Assembly: GCF_050633145.1 (NCBI RefSeq)
Contig: NZ_JBOEFY010000025.1
Location: forward strand, 13,815-77,814
Length of the DNA: 64,000 nt
From: Kordia sp050633145
GTDB taxonomy: Bacteria; Bacteroidota; Bacteroidia; Flavobacteriales; Flavobacteriaceae
Direction of reading: 5' to 3'
The notes under the pieces are model-generated. The model did no database searches and was not told where the DNA came from. It saw nothing but the letters and a program-made list of their open reading frames with translations. Position 1 is the first letter of the stretch; each line of letters begins with the position of its first letter. Shown piece by piece: positions 25,924 through 35,394 of the stretch. The position numbers were made by a program, and so were the translations under genes.

Positions 25924-28727
25924 GGTAATTTGGTCATTTTGCGTCGTTTGTAAAGTATCCAAAACACGAAAAGTACTAAAATAATTGCAAATATGTAATA
26001 GTAATACATATTTGATGTTTCTGGAAATACAATAGGACTAATGTCTCCCGAGATAACAAAGCCTGCCCAATAATACGGATGCCTAAAGTTTTCATCATCC
26101 GTTTGTGCAATGTACATTTCTTTAGCACGTTGTAATGCCGTTGCTTTGTCCATGCCCGTTTTTAAATTTTCATAAAACAAGCCCATAATGATTGCTGTTG
26201 TTTTATCGGAAATTTTCCACAAACTCATCACGGTACTTTTGGCACCTGCATAATTAAATGCATTGGCTATACTTTGCAATCCTTTTCCGTTTTCGTTTGT
26301 TCCTCCTCCAGATTCGCAAGAACTCAATGTAACCAAATCGGCAGGAAAACTCATGTCATAGAGCGATTTTGCTTTTAAAATATAATCAGATGGTGACTGA
26401 TTGCCCTCAGCATAAAAAATAATTTTACTCTGCAATGGAAGCTCAAAATCTACTTCCGAATGTGTGGTTAAATGAATGATATCATATGTATGCGACGTTT
26501 CAATAAATGTTTGTTTCAGTGCTAATTCACCAGTTTTCATAGTGGCACTTGTCAAACTTTCAATAGTTGTTGCTTCTTCATAACTACTTGGCAACGGTAT
26601 TGCATGTTTTGATTCTTCATTCTTAACAAAAAGCGGCGCAAATACAATCGTTTTAGCAACCTTTTTTTGTGGATTGTAGATGTTTTGACGCAAATTATTG
26701 AGTCGCACAAACGGTTTTTTATACGCTACACATTCGCGAAATACATCAAAAGGAATCAAATTTAAAGCTCCATCTAAAAGTAAAACAGTTGGTTTTTCAG
26801 AATCGATATATTTTTCTAGAATCACCTTATAAAGCGCGTTATTATATTCTTTATAAGAATCTCCTACATTAAGTGAAACGAATCCAAGGTACATAGTGAG
26901 TGTGTTTCTAAGTGTCTGATCCAATAGAATTTTATCAAACTTCAAGTTGCCTGCATTATAATTAAATATAAAAATATAGTCGTTGGTAACCGTGTATGAA
27001 ATACAGTTATAGCCTTTTAATTGTGTAGAAACGACTTCTTCTATTGCGACTTCGTCAGTATATTTTAACGCATAGTATTTTGGGTATTTCTCGCGAATTT
27101 TAGCTTTAAGCGCATTGAACTCCTTTTGAATACTTTCATTTTCTTTTGTGAAAATTGTCGCGTCTATTTGTGCTTGTAAAGAAGCTTCTTTTTTGCGAAT
27201 CTCAATAGGAATATTATCAAATAATTTCTTTTCAGACGTGCGTTTGAGTTCGTTTAGTATAAAAACATTTTTACTTTCATCACTAATAGTCAATGCATCA
27301 AAAAACAGTTTTTTGTCCTTTGTTTCGGTCCATTTTTGATGGAAAGCAAGTAATAAGTCATTATAAAACTGATTAAACTCTGCGGGTTTTATAAACTCAT
27401 CTTCATCACTTCTAGCGCCAAGTGTTTTTAAATTGGCGTGTGCTTCTTTAAATGTATGCAATGCAATTTTTAAATACTTTTCGTTATTCGTTTTTTGATA
27501 AACTGCAAAACTAGTTTTAGCTTTAAATAGTAATCGTGTATATAGAAAATCTTTAAAACGTGCATTTTTAAAAGAAACTTCCTTAAAAAAGTCGTTTGTT
27601 TGTGATGCTTCTGACACATGTAAATTGAGTGCCTTTTGTATATTTTCCTGCCATTGCTCGTCATGATTAGGTTCAAATGCGCTTAAATTGTAATGTGCTT
27701 TTGCCAAACGTAAAAAATCACCTGATCGATAACCAACAGTAGCATTTTCATAAGTAGGCTCGATCTGTAAGTTTTCTATAAAGGAAATCACTTTATGGTT
27801 CATTCCTATTTCTAAGAAAAGATCACTTTTTATTTGTGTGAAATACCACTGTGAAAAATGTTCTTTATAACCAGATTCATCAATTATTTTTTGAAGATCG
27901 TTTACAGCTTTAAAAGCTACTTTATAATCTTTAGTTTTTGTATAGAATTCAATTTTAGCACGGTAAAAATCGAACGTAGTAAAGATATCTTTTTCGTCTA
28001 CTAAATCTTCCGATTCAATATGATCTAATTGGTCTCTCGCTTTTGTGTTATAATCAGCCAGTACATAGGTTGTAAACAATTCCATTTCGGCGTTAAATAC
28101 ATTGTAATTGTTTCGTCTTGCATAACCGACGGCTAATTTGGCAGACTCTTCCGCAGCTTTATAATTAAATAATTCTTGTTCGTTAATTGTTAGTGCGTGT
28201 AGCGTATGTGAATATGCAGCTTTATAAGCTTCTGTATGTTGGTTTTCTATTTTTACAAGATGCATGAATGCCTTTTCAGCGAAAGACTTTGCTGCTGCAT
28301 AATTTCCAGCAGCGTAGCTAACACCTTGTAGTTTATTATAATATTCAGCAATTTCTAAAGTTTCTTTAGAAATGCGTTCAATCAAAGGAATTCCAGCTTT
28401 TAAAAAGCGTTCAATACTATCATTTTCAATATAAGTAGCTTGTAAAGCAGTTGCAATATTGATGCGAGATTTAAGTGAACGCTTAATGTTTGCTTGCTGT
28501 TGATATAAACTATCTGCTTTTAAAAATGTGTGTACAGACGCATTGAATTCTCGTTTGTAATAGAATTGTCGTCCAGCTTCAAAGAGTGAATCTGCTGTTT
28601 TTTTAGCTTCTTCAGTTACAATAACTTTTGTTTTTTCTTGCGATTGTTTTTTACAAGAAATAACAGTGCCAAAACAACAGATAAGTGTTGTTATTACTAT
28701 TACCAATTTTGATCGAAGAAAAGTCAT
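25920..28727 (-). CDS. TPR-CHAT domain protein (caspase-like), lipoprotein with C-terminal membrane helix
   Basis: 935 residues from the ATG at 28727; a -7-like box (TATATTTG on the minus strand, 28753-28746) lies just upstream. The signal peptide has a lipobox (TVISC, about Cys25). TPR-like helices fill most of 35-520. The CHAT protease domain covers about 620-890, with His756 (LTTHSEV) and Cys804 (LSSCESGGG) as the expected dyad, then YAGAKSTVMSLWKISD. A membrane helix (YIFAIILVLFVFWILY) and basic tail end the protein. CHAT proteases act in bacterial immunity and cell death, but many envelope versions are uncharacterised. It is coupled to an SGNH hydrolase by a 4-base overlap. Confidence 0.92.
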   Translation of the reverse strand: MTFLRSKLVIVITTLICCFGTVISCKKQSQEKTKVIVTEEAKKTADSLFEAGRQFYYKREFNASVHTFLKADSLYQQQANIKRSLKSRINIATALQATYIENDSIERFLKAGIPLIERISKETLEIAEYYNKLQGVSYAAGNYAAAKSFAEKAFMHLVKIENQHTEAYKAAYSHTLHALTINEQELFNYKAAEESAKLAVGYARRNNYNVFNAEMELFTTYVLADYNTKARDQLDHIESEDLVDEKDIFTTFDFYRAKIEFYTKTKDYKVAFKAVNDLQKIIDESGYKEHFSQWYFTQIKSDLFLEIGMNHKVISFIENLQIEPTYENATVGYRSGDFLRLAKAHYNLSAFEPNHDEQWQENIQKALNLHVSEASQTNDFFKEVSFKNARFKDFLYTRLLFKAKTSFAVYQKTNNEKYLKIALHTFKEAHANLKTLGARSDEDEFIKPAEFNQFYNDLLLAFHQKWTETKDKKLFFDALTISDESKNVFILNELKRTSEKKLFDNIPIEIRKKEASLQAQIDATIFTKENESIQKEFNALKAKIREKYPKYYALKYTDEVAIEEVVSTQLKGYNCISYTVTNDYIFIFNYNAGNLKFDKILLDQTLRNTLTMYLGFVSLNVGDSYKEYNNALYKVILEKYIDSEKPTVLLLDGALNLIPFDVFRECVAYKKPFVRLNNLRQNIYNPQKKVAKTIVFAPLFVKNEESKHAIPLPSSYEEATTIESLTSATMKTGELALKQTFIETSHTYDIIHLTTHSEVDFELPLQSKIIFYAEGNQSPSDYILKAKSLYDMSFPADLVTLSSCESGGGTNENGKGLQSIANAFNYAGAKSTVMSLWKISDKTTAIIMGLFYENLKTGMDKATALQRAKEMYIAQTDDENFRHPYYWAGFVISGDISPIVFPETSNMYYYYIFAIILVLFVFWILYKRRKMTKLP

Positions 28728-28806
28728 AAAAAAAGCTTCTTTCCCCAAATATATAAGATTTTATGTTGGAATTGAATATTTAGATTCTATTTGAATAAGC
28801 TATTAA

Positions 28807-28838
28807 TTGTAAAAATGTTTAATCATTTTGTATATTTG
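28807..28838 (+). promoter_or_regulatory. Bacteroidota-type promoter of the DUF2256-cryptochrome operon
   Basis: TTG (28807-28809), 21-base spacer, TATATTTG (28831-28838): this matches the flavobacterial TTG/TAnnTTTG pattern, 17 bases before the DUF2256 start codon. Confidence 0.65.
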
Positions 28839-28855
28839 TTAAACAAAATTAAAAA

Positions 28856-28990
28856 ATGAAGAAAGCTCACCTTCCGTCAAAAGTTTGTAAAATTTGTCAA
28901 CGACCTTTTAATTGGCGTAAAAAGTGGGAACGTGTTTGGGACGAGGTTCAATATTGTAGTGAGCGCTGTCGCAGAAATAAAAATAAATAG
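28856..28990 (+). CDS. DUF2256 small zinc-ribbon-like protein
   Basis: 44 residues, starting at the ATG at 28856: it runs KKAHLPSKVCKICQRPFNWR, then KKWERVWDEVQYCSERCRRN. Four cysteines (CxxC and CxxxC) form a likely zinc site, and the whole protein matches the DUF2256 family, which is very often found next to cryptochrome and photolyase genes. The stop is 3 bases before the Cry-DASH start and a good promoter lies upstream, so it leads the light-repair operon. The exact role is unknown. Confidence 0.9.
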   Translation: MKKAHLPSKVCKICQRPFNWRKKWERVWDEVQYCSERCRRNKNK

Positions 28991-28993
28991 AAT

Positions 28994-30292
28994 ATGACTA
29001 AAACAGGATTGGTTTGGTTTCGAAATGATCTGCGCATTCACGATCAAATCTCTCTGGTAAAAGCTGCCAAAGAAAACAGTTTTGTAATGGCAGTATACTG
29101 TTTTGATCCGCGTCATTTTGAAAAAGATTGTTTCGGATTTATCAAAACAGAAAAATATAGAGCGCAGTTTTTAATTGAAACAATTTCAACTTTGCAACAA
29201 GAGCTGGATGAACTTAATATTCCACTATTTGTACATATTGATTTGCCCGAGAAAATAGTTGCTGAATACGTAAAGATTCACAATATAACTTCTGTGTATT
29301 TGCAAAAAGAATGGACTTCCGAAGAAGTGAAAGTTTCAAACACCGTTAAACAGAGAATTGCAGATACTGTGAATTGGATTGAAACTTACGATCAGTTTTT
29401 GTTTCATCCTGAGGACATTCCGATGACAATCGATAAAATTCCTCAAGTATTTACGGTATTTAGAAAGAAATGTGAAAAGTACGCAAGCATTCGAAAATTG
29501 GAAACTATTTCTAAAATGCCAGAGAAAAACCGTGTGACACATCTGACGAAAGTCCCAACATTACAAGATTTAGGTTTGCCAAGTTTACAACAAGATACAC
29601 GAACAGCATTTCCGTTTAAAGGTGGCGAAAAATCAGGATTGCAACGTTTACAAGACTATGCTTGGAACACACAAAAACTATCATACTATAAAAAAACACG
29701 CAACGGATTAGTAGGAACAGATTACAGTTCTAAATTTTCAGCTTGGTTGGCAAACGGAAGTTTATCACCACGAATGATTTACCATGAAGTCAAAAAATAT
29801 GAATCAGAGATTATTAAAAATCAATCTACGTATTGGATGATTTTTGAATTGATTTGGCGCGACTTTTTTAAATATATTTCCCTAAAACACGGCAGCAATA
29901 TTTTTAAACTAGAAGGAATTTTACACCAAACCTACGATTGGAATACGGATGAAACTATAATTCAACAATGGATTGATGGTAAAACTGCTCAACCTTTTGT
30001 AAACGCAAATATGCTAGAACTGAAACATACAGGTTGGATGAGCAATCGCGGTCGCCAAAATGTAGCTTCATATTTTGCCAAAACATTACAACTTGATTGG
30101 CGAATTGGTGCCGCATATTTTGAATCGTTGTTGATAGATTATGATGTACATAGTAATTATGGTAATTGGTTGTATGTTTCGGGAGTAGGAAATGATCCTC
30201 GCAATCGAACTTTTAATGTACAACTCCAGGCAAAACGTTATGACGTGAATAATAAATTCCAAAATCTTTGGTTACAAACTAGTTTATTTTAA
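28994..30292 (+). CDS. cry: Cryptochrome DASH family protein
   Basis: 432 residues. The N-terminal photolyase alpha/beta domain starts TGLVWFRNDLRIHDQISL. The C-terminal FAD-binding region has SNRGRQNVASYFAKTL, DWRIGAAYFESLLIDYDVH and NYGNWLYVSGVGNDPRNR, the arrangement of Cry-DASH. These enzymes bind FAD and often MTHF, repair cyclobutane dimers mainly in single-stranded DNA, or act as light sensors. The stop codon is directly followed by the ATG of the FeS photolyase (no gap), a tight operon. Confidence 0.94.
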   Translation: MTKTGLVWFRNDLRIHDQISLVKAAKENSFVMAVYCFDPRHFEKDCFGFIKTEKYRAQFLIETISTLQQELDELNIPLFVHIDLPEKIVAEYVKIHNITSVYLQKEWTSEEVKVSNTVKQRIADTVNWIETYDQFLFHPEDIPMTIDKIPQVFTVFRKKCEKYASIRKLETISKMPEKNRVTHLTKVPTLQDLGLPSLQQDTRTAFPFKGGEKSGLQRLQDYAWNTQKLSYYKKTRNGLVGTDYSSKFSAWLANGSLSPRMIYHEVKKYESEIIKNQSTYWMIFELIWRDFFKYISLKHGSNIFKLEGILHQTYDWNTDETIIQQWIDGKTAQPFVNANMLELKHTGWMSNRGRQNVASYFAKTLQLDWRIGAAYFESLLIDYDVHSNYGNWLYVSGVGNDPRNRTFNVQLQAKRYDVNNKFQNLWLQTSLF

Positions 30293-31828
30293 ATGAAGAT
30301 AGCACGATTAGTATTAGGCGATCAACTGAATTATCAGCATTCTTGGTATGATGATACAAATGATGATGTGGTTTATTTTATGGCGGAAATGCGTCAAGAA
30401 ACGGATTATGTAAAACACCATATTCAGAAAGTTGTGGCGTTTTTTAAAAGTATGCGTTCGTTTGCGGTTTGGTTAAAGAATGAAGGATGTGAAGTTGTGT
30501 ATTATCAATTAGATGATGAAAGAAATCAACAAGATTTAGTTTCTAATTTGAAGCAACTAATTAAAGAACATAGTATAGAAAAGTTTGAATATCAATTGCC
30601 TGATGAATATCGTTTGGATGAACAGTTGAAAAATTTTTGTAACGAATTAGAGATTGAAACAGAAGCTTTTGATTCTGAACATTTTTTGACTTCACGAACT
30701 GATTTTACCGATTTTTTTGAAGGGAAAAAGCAATTAGTGATGGAATATTTTTATCGCAATATGCGGAAGAAGTATGATATTATGATGTTGACAGCAAAAG
30801 ATCCTGAAGGCGGAAAGTGGAATTTTGATCACAGCAACCGTAAAAAGTGGAAAGGTTCGCCAGCAATTCCTGAAGAAAAGCAAATGAAAAATGATGTTTC
30901 AAACATTTGCAAAATGATTTCTAATGCAGCAGTAAAAACGATTGGAAATATTGATATAGATAATTTTCATTGGCCAACAAATCGTAAAGCTAGTTTAGAT
31001 GTATTAAATTATTTCTGTGAAAATTTATTAGTTCATTTCGGCGATTATCAAGATGCGATGCATACGGAAGAACATTTTTTGTTTCATAGTCGTTTGTCAT
31101 TTGCGATGAATTCAAAAATGTTGCATCCAAAGGAAGTGATTGAAACTGTAGTTTCGTATTGGAGAAATCATAAAGATGTTATTGATATTTCGCAAGTAGA
31201 AGGTTTTGTGCGACAAATTTTAGGTTGGCGTGAATATATGCGCGGAATGTATTGGAAAGAAATGCCAAATTATAGAACTTTGAATAAATTAAACAATACA
31301 AATTCGCTTCCTGATTTTTTCTGGACAGGAAATACGAAAATGAATTGTTTGAAACATGCCATTTCACAGAGCTTAGACAAAGCTTATGCGCATCATATTC
31401 AACGATTGATGATTACTGGGAATTTTGCCCTGCTCACGCAAATGCATCCCGACGAAGTTGATGAATGGTATTTAGGCATTTATATTGATGCGATTGAATG
31501 GGTTGAAATTACAAATACACGAGGAATGAGTCAATTTGCCGATGGCGGATTGGTAGCTACGAAACCGTATGTTTCTAGCGGAAGTTACATTCATAAAATG
31601 AGCAATTATTGTAAAGATTGCGTCTATAAAGTATCTAAGAAAGAAACCGAAGATGCATGTCCGTTCAATTCATTATATTGGAATTTTTTAGATGAAAAGC
31701 GTGAATATTTTAAAGGAAATCAGCGCATGTCAATGATGATGAATTTGTTGAATAAAATGGATAAAACAAAGTTAGAAGCTCTAAAAAGTAGAGCACGGGC
31801 AGTTATTGCGAATCCAGACAATTATTAA
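30293..31828 (+). CDS. Iron-sulphur bacterial cryptochrome/(6-4) photolyase (FeS-BCP)
   Basis: 511 residues of the deoxyribodipyrimidine photolyase-related family. The start RLVLGDQLN is typical. Four cysteines at 352 (MNCLKHA), 440 and 443 (YCKDC) and 456 (DACPF) match the 4Fe-4S ligands of the Agrobacterium PhrB type in spacing (88, 3, 13). The GWREYMRGMYW and MHPDEVDEWYLGIYIDAIEWVE segments belong to the FAD region. It repairs (6-4) UV photoproducts using light. It is the third gene of the operon with DUF2256 and Cry-DASH. Confidence 0.95.
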   Translation: MKIARLVLGDQLNYQHSWYDDTNDDVVYFMAEMRQETDYVKHHIQKVVAFFKSMRSFAVWLKNEGCEVVYYQLDDERNQQDLVSNLKQLIKEHSIEKFEYQLPDEYRLDEQLKNFCNELEIETEAFDSEHFLTSRTDFTDFFEGKKQLVMEYFYRNMRKKYDIMMLTAKDPEGGKWNFDHSNRKKWKGSPAIPEEKQMKNDVSNICKMISNAAVKTIGNIDIDNFHWPTNRKASLDVLNYFCENLLVHFGDYQDAMHTEEHFLFHSRLSFAMNSKMLHPKEVIETVVSYWRNHKDVIDISQVEGFVRQILGWREYMRGMYWKEMPNYRTLNKLNNTNSLPDFFWTGNTKMNCLKHAISQSLDKAYAHHIQRLMITGNFALLTQMHPDEVDEWYLGIYIDAIEWVEITNTRGMSQFADGGLVATKPYVSSGSYIHKMSNYCKDCVYKVSKKETEDACPFNSLYWNFLDEKREYFKGNQRMSMMMNLLNKMDKTKLEALKSRARAVIANPDNY

Positions 31829-31845
31829 AAGAAAAACTTGAAGTT

Positions 31846-32256
31846 ATGCAAGAAGAAGATAAAAGACCAGATAATGTTGTTTTTGATGAAGAATCAAATA
31901 GTTATAATGCATCTTTAAAAGCCTACGGAACCAATGTTGGCGCGCCAACCATTACAACTTCTGATACAGTTACTTGGAAAAATGTAAACATTGATAAAGT
32001 CAACAAGCAAGTAAAAGCACGTTACGACGAATTGAAAGCTGAGTATGACGCATTGATGGAAAAGTTTGAATACAACAACTTGATTTACAACGCAAAATTC
32101 AATTTTGAACCAATTGTTGGAGAGATTTATCATTTGTATCGCGACAAAAATCAGCAACCATTTTTATCGATTATTTCGCCAGATCATTGTCGTTTTGACT
32201 TTGTGGAAAGTTTTCGTTTGAATGCTGATAAAATGTGGGAAGTTGTTGCGGATTAA
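31846..32256 (+). CDS. DUF2452 domain protein
   Basis: 136 residues, cytoplasmic. The DUF2452 pattern is evident: RPDNVVFDEESNSYNASLKAYGTNVGAPTI at the start, a central coiled helix (VNKQVKARYDELKAEYDALMEKF) and FEPIVGEIYHLY then LSIISPDHC near the end. The start is 17 bases after the photolyase stop on the same strand, so it belongs to the same operon. Its role in light response or repair is unknown. Confidence 0.88.
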   Translation: MQEEDKRPDNVVFDEESNSYNASLKAYGTNVGAPTITTSDTVTWKNVNIDKVNKQVKARYDELKAEYDALMEKFEYNNLIYNAKFNFEPIVGEIYHLYRDKNQQPFLSIISPDHCRFDFVESFRLNADKMWEVVAD

Positions 32257-32280
32257 TGCCTACAATTAAATAGTACACTG

Positions 32281-32898
32281 TTGAAAAAGAAATGGAAACA
32301 TAAGACTTGGAAAGAAAAGAAGAAAACTTTTAGAATTGGAGCTGTTGTTTGTATAATCTTTCTAGGACTTTCATTCATTCAAACACCTAAATATGAGGAA
32401 GAAGACTTGACCTTTGTTACAGTCGTTTTGACTGGGAAGCCTAAGTTTAAAAAGAGAGTAAGTACAAAGGGAAGTACTTCATATTGGCTAGTCTTACCTA
32501 CTAAATCTATTAATTATGATGTCACCGGAATTGACTATAAATATTTAAAAAGTTATCGGTTTCGAAGTGATATAAGAAAAGGAGATCAATTAAAGTTTGG
32601 AGTCGTAGATGATAAAGTTTTTTGTATAAGCAAAAATAACGTCGATTATATGCAATTTGCAAAAGCACAATTTCATAAACAACAAAATCAATTGTTCATA
32701 AGATGGTTGTCTTCCTGTGCGCTGTTCTTATCTGTAATTCCTTTAGTGTTTAAAGAGAAACCAAAATTAAAATATAATGATGGAAGTTATCACGATATAA
32801 GTTTTGGAACAATTTTTATTTTGGGAACTATAATATGTTTTATTATTATTTTAATAATTATTGGACCTAAGTTTCTAAGCGGAAGTGAATTTGCTTAA
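32281..32898 (+). CDS. Uncharacterised membrane protein
   Basis: 205 residues starting at a TTG at 32281, the only plausible start because no in-frame ATG occurs before the middle of the protein. A basic N-terminus leads into a membrane helix (FRIGAVVCIIFLGLSFIQ), then an extracytoplasmic beta-rich region, and two helices near the C-terminus (WLSSCALFLSVIPLVF and GTIFILGTIICFIIILIIIG). I recognise no family. Confidence 0.6.
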   Translation: MKKKWKHKTWKEKKKTFRIGAVVCIIFLGLSFIQTPKYEEEDLTFVTVVLTGKPKFKKRVSTKGSTSYWLVLPTKSINYDVTGIDYKYLKSYRFRSDIRKGDQLKFGVVDDKVFCISKNNVDYMQFAKAQFHKQQNQLFIRWLSSCALFLSVIPLVFKEKPKLKYNDGSYHDISFGTIFILGTIICFIIILIIIGPKFLSGSEFA

Positions 32899-32923
32899 TA
32901 GCTTACAATCTTCTGTCATTCAA

Positions 32924-33964
32924 TTAAAGTTTGTTTTCTAAATACGCTTTAAATTCTCCCTTTTTATCTACATGCAACGCAATCTTAGTAAATGTCTTTT
33001 TAATGCCGAATAAACCATGTACTATTTGTTCGTTGTGAGTTTCAATCAATACATTATGACCTTCTATTTCGCCTAATAAAGAAAGGCGAGTAATGTTTTC
33101 TTCTTTGTCAAATTCTTTAGTTGTCAGCGTAATTTTTTTGATGTCTTCAATTGGAATCTCAGCTTCTTGCATGACTCCGTAACGCAATAGTACACGATCA
33201 TTTTCTACAGCAATTGGACGTTTCATTAGTGATTTTGCAAAGCCAAAAATTTGCAGTCCAGAGTAGGCACTTAAAATCGTGAGAATCCATGCAGCAACTT
33301 CACTCCATTTTGCCAATAATATGTGTATAGGAACAATTTCTATAGCTACAATTACAATTAAGATGAAGAAGAGTGCTAGTGAACTACTTTCTTTGTGATT
33401 ACTGAATTCGTTTTCGGCTAATTTTCTACGTTTCCAATACACAAATCCATAATAGAATATTGAGATTTCAGTTGCAAAAGGAACGACTGCAGGTTTTGGT
33501 AAAATTTCTGCGCAAGTTGTTTTTAGTGCTGTAAAAAAGTCTAAAGATTTGTTTTCTTGCTTTCTATGAAATAAAACGGCTTTTCGCACTTTATAAATTA
33601 TAAAAGAAGCTACTCCAACTTCTATTACAGGTAAAAACCAAGTTTTAAAAAGTTGCAAATATTCTTGATTGGCTTCTGGTAAAGAGAAAAATCCAATTGC
33701 CAATCCAATAATCATCATAGGAACAACAGTGGTTTTGGGAATGCTTGTTTTTCTAATTAGCAGAAAATACACAATAGGAATTGTCAATAATAAATCGGCA
33801 GAAACCGCAAATGTAAGTGTGCTTGAATTTTCTAAAAAGTACGGAGATTTAATGAAAAAGTACGTGCCGATAAAGAGCGCTAAAGGAATCAAAAATTTGG
33901 CAAAACGTTGTTGAAAATCTAGTAGTGTTTGCATAGTGTACCGTTTTTGAGTTGGCTTCGCCAT
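32924..33964 (-). CDS. Uncharacterised polytopic membrane protein
   Basis: 346 residues from the ATG at 33964; a later ATG at 33934 is possible and the longer TTG form is unlikely. About six hydrophobic helices lie between residues 15 and 250. The last 90 residues form a soluble beta-rich domain (DRVLLRYGVMQEAEIPIEDIKKI, ENITRLSLLGEIEGHNVLIETH) that looks like a PH-type domain, as in bPH membrane proteins. The function is unknown. The next gene upstream on this strand is the ECF-linked membrane protein, 70 bases away. Confidence 0.65.
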   Translation of the reverse strand: MAKPTQKRYTMQTLLDFQQRFAKFLIPLALFIGTYFFIKSPYFLENSSTLTFAVSADLLLTIPIVYFLLIRKTSIPKTTVVPMMIIGLAIGFFSLPEANQEYLQLFKTWFLPVIEVGVASFIIYKVRKAVLFHRKQENKSLDFFTALKTTCAEILPKPAVVPFATEISIFYYGFVYWKRRKLAENEFSNHKESSSLALFFILIVIVAIEIVPIHILLAKWSEVAAWILTILSAYSGLQIFGFAKSLMKRPIAVENDRVLLRYGVMQEAEIPIEDIKKITLTTKEFDKEENITRLSLLGEIEGHNVLIETHNEQIVHGLFGIKKTFTKIALHVDKKGEFKAYLENKL

Positions 33965-34034
33965 GTTAGTATAAAGCTTTCCCGATTTGTTACACAAAAA
34001 ACAAACAAATTTCAAACAACGTTTTGCAATGTCT

Positions 34035-34655
34035 TTAGGCTTGTTTTAAACTTTCTATATCATTGATTAATTGTTTCAATTTTGTGGCAATTGGTCCGTA
34101 ACTCATTTTAAAAGAAAAACGATAGAAAGCTACTGAAAATATGGTCGCTAATGGCACAATAGCAAATAACCATTCATTCGGATATTGTAAACTTTCTACA
34201 CCAAAAATTTTACCAATAGTCTTATCGTATTGATTATAATACGTATAAATTGCCATAGGTAATACCAATGCAGGTGTTCCTATCCAAAGCATTTTTGCAG
34301 TCGTATTTCTACTTTGTAATAACAGTTTATGTAACGATTTTAAAAAGTCATAACAATTGGTTTCTTTATTTGCATTTTCAATATTCTGAATTTGCTTTTT
34401 TACAAAAAAATACCAAATAATACACCATATAGAACCAATACTTCCTGACCAAAGGCTATTACCAATGAGATAGTTTCCGATTAAGAAAACGACAGATAAT
34501 ATAAGCAATACTTTAGGTTCAGTATGCAGCATGCGCATGAGTTTATCTGCTAAATGTTGCGATTTTTGATTGTATAGATTTTCAATTTTTGGTGCGGTCA
34601 ATGTTTCATTATTGATAAACCCTTGTTTCCAAATATGTTCAATTGATTTTTCCAT
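34035..34655 (-). CDS. Membrane protein overlapping an ECF sigma gene, possible anti-sigma factor
   Basis: 206 residues. About 45 cytoplasmic residues are followed by several membrane helices (VLLILSVVFLIGNYLIG, LWIGTPALVLPMAIYTYY, LFAIVPLATIFSVAFYRF). The start lies 17 bases inside the sigma gene, so translation is coupled. Placement and topology suggest an anti-sigma role, but no known anti-sigma motif is seen; that is inference. Confidence 0.7.
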   Translation of the reverse strand: MEKSIEHIWKQGFINNETLTAPKIENLYNQKSQHLADKLMRMLHTEPKVLLILSVVFLIGNYLIGNSLWSGSIGSIWCIIWYFFVKKQIQNIENANKETNCYDFLKSLHKLLLQSRNTTAKMLWIGTPALVLPMAIYTYYNQYDKTIGKIFGVESLQYPNEWLFAIVPLATIFSVAFYRFSFKMSYGPIATKLKQLINDIESLKQA

Positions 34656-35133
34656 GTACTAATTTTTTAAGCTGTTCTTTAATTCGATTGATGCGAACGC
34701 CAATTGTACTGACATTCATTCCCATAATGCTTGCTATTTCTTGATACGATTTCTCCTCCAAATACAATACAATGATTGCTCTGTTGATTTCATTTAATTG
34801 TTTGATGGCTTTGTAGAGTTCATTTAAAGAAGCTTCTTTGAAAAACGCTTGACTGTCGTCTAAAATATCTTGTGGAATCGCGTCCGATACAAAAGTGTTT
34901 GTGTTTTTCTTATTTTTCTTTAATAAGGTTAAACATACGTTTAATGAAACTCTGTAAATCCATGTTGACCATTCCGATTTTCCACTAAAATTGTTGCGAC
35001 TGCGCCAAATTTGCAAACAAACTTCTTGATAATAGTCTTCAAAATCTTCTTGCGAATTGCTATAAGCACGACAGATTTTAATAATAATTGCCGCATGCGG
35101 AAGAATATGAGATATGTAAAAATCCTGACTCAT
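34639..35133 (-). CDS. ECF-family RNA polymerase sigma factor
   Basis: 164 residues. Sigma region 2 shows NSQEDFEDYYQEVCLQIWRS and region 4 shows LNEINRAIIVLYLEEKSYQEIASIMGM followed by VSTIGVRINRIKEQLK. It overlaps the start of the downstream membrane protein gene. It probably directs its own operon and envelope genes. No clear -35/-10 pair was found upstream; the 261-base gap to 35395 shows nothing else. Confidence 0.92.
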   Translation of the reverse strand: MSQDFYISHILPHAAIIIKICRAYSNSQEDFEDYYQEVCLQIWRSRNNFSGKSEWSTWIYRVSLNVCLTLLKKNKKNTNTFVSDAIPQDILDDSQAFFKEASLNELYKAIKQLNEINRAIIVLYLEEKSYQEIASIMGMNVSTIGVRINRIKEQLKKLVHGKIN

Positions 35134-35394
35134 TTAAAAAGTTTCTTGAATGTGCTTTTGAATGATTCTTAACATGAAAATACAAAAAGTCAACGCGCAA
35201 CAAATAATCCACAATTGTACAAAGCTTGAATCAATGTAGTTATGAACAATGTTTGTCAATAGATAAAAAATAGTCTTATGTAAGAGAAAATAGCATTCCA
35301 TTTTGAGTTTTTTTGTTTTTTGAAAAACGTCTTCACTTCGTTAGTGGCTCAAAGTGGAATTTATTACATGAAGTCTTTATTTTTTTTGAAAAAA

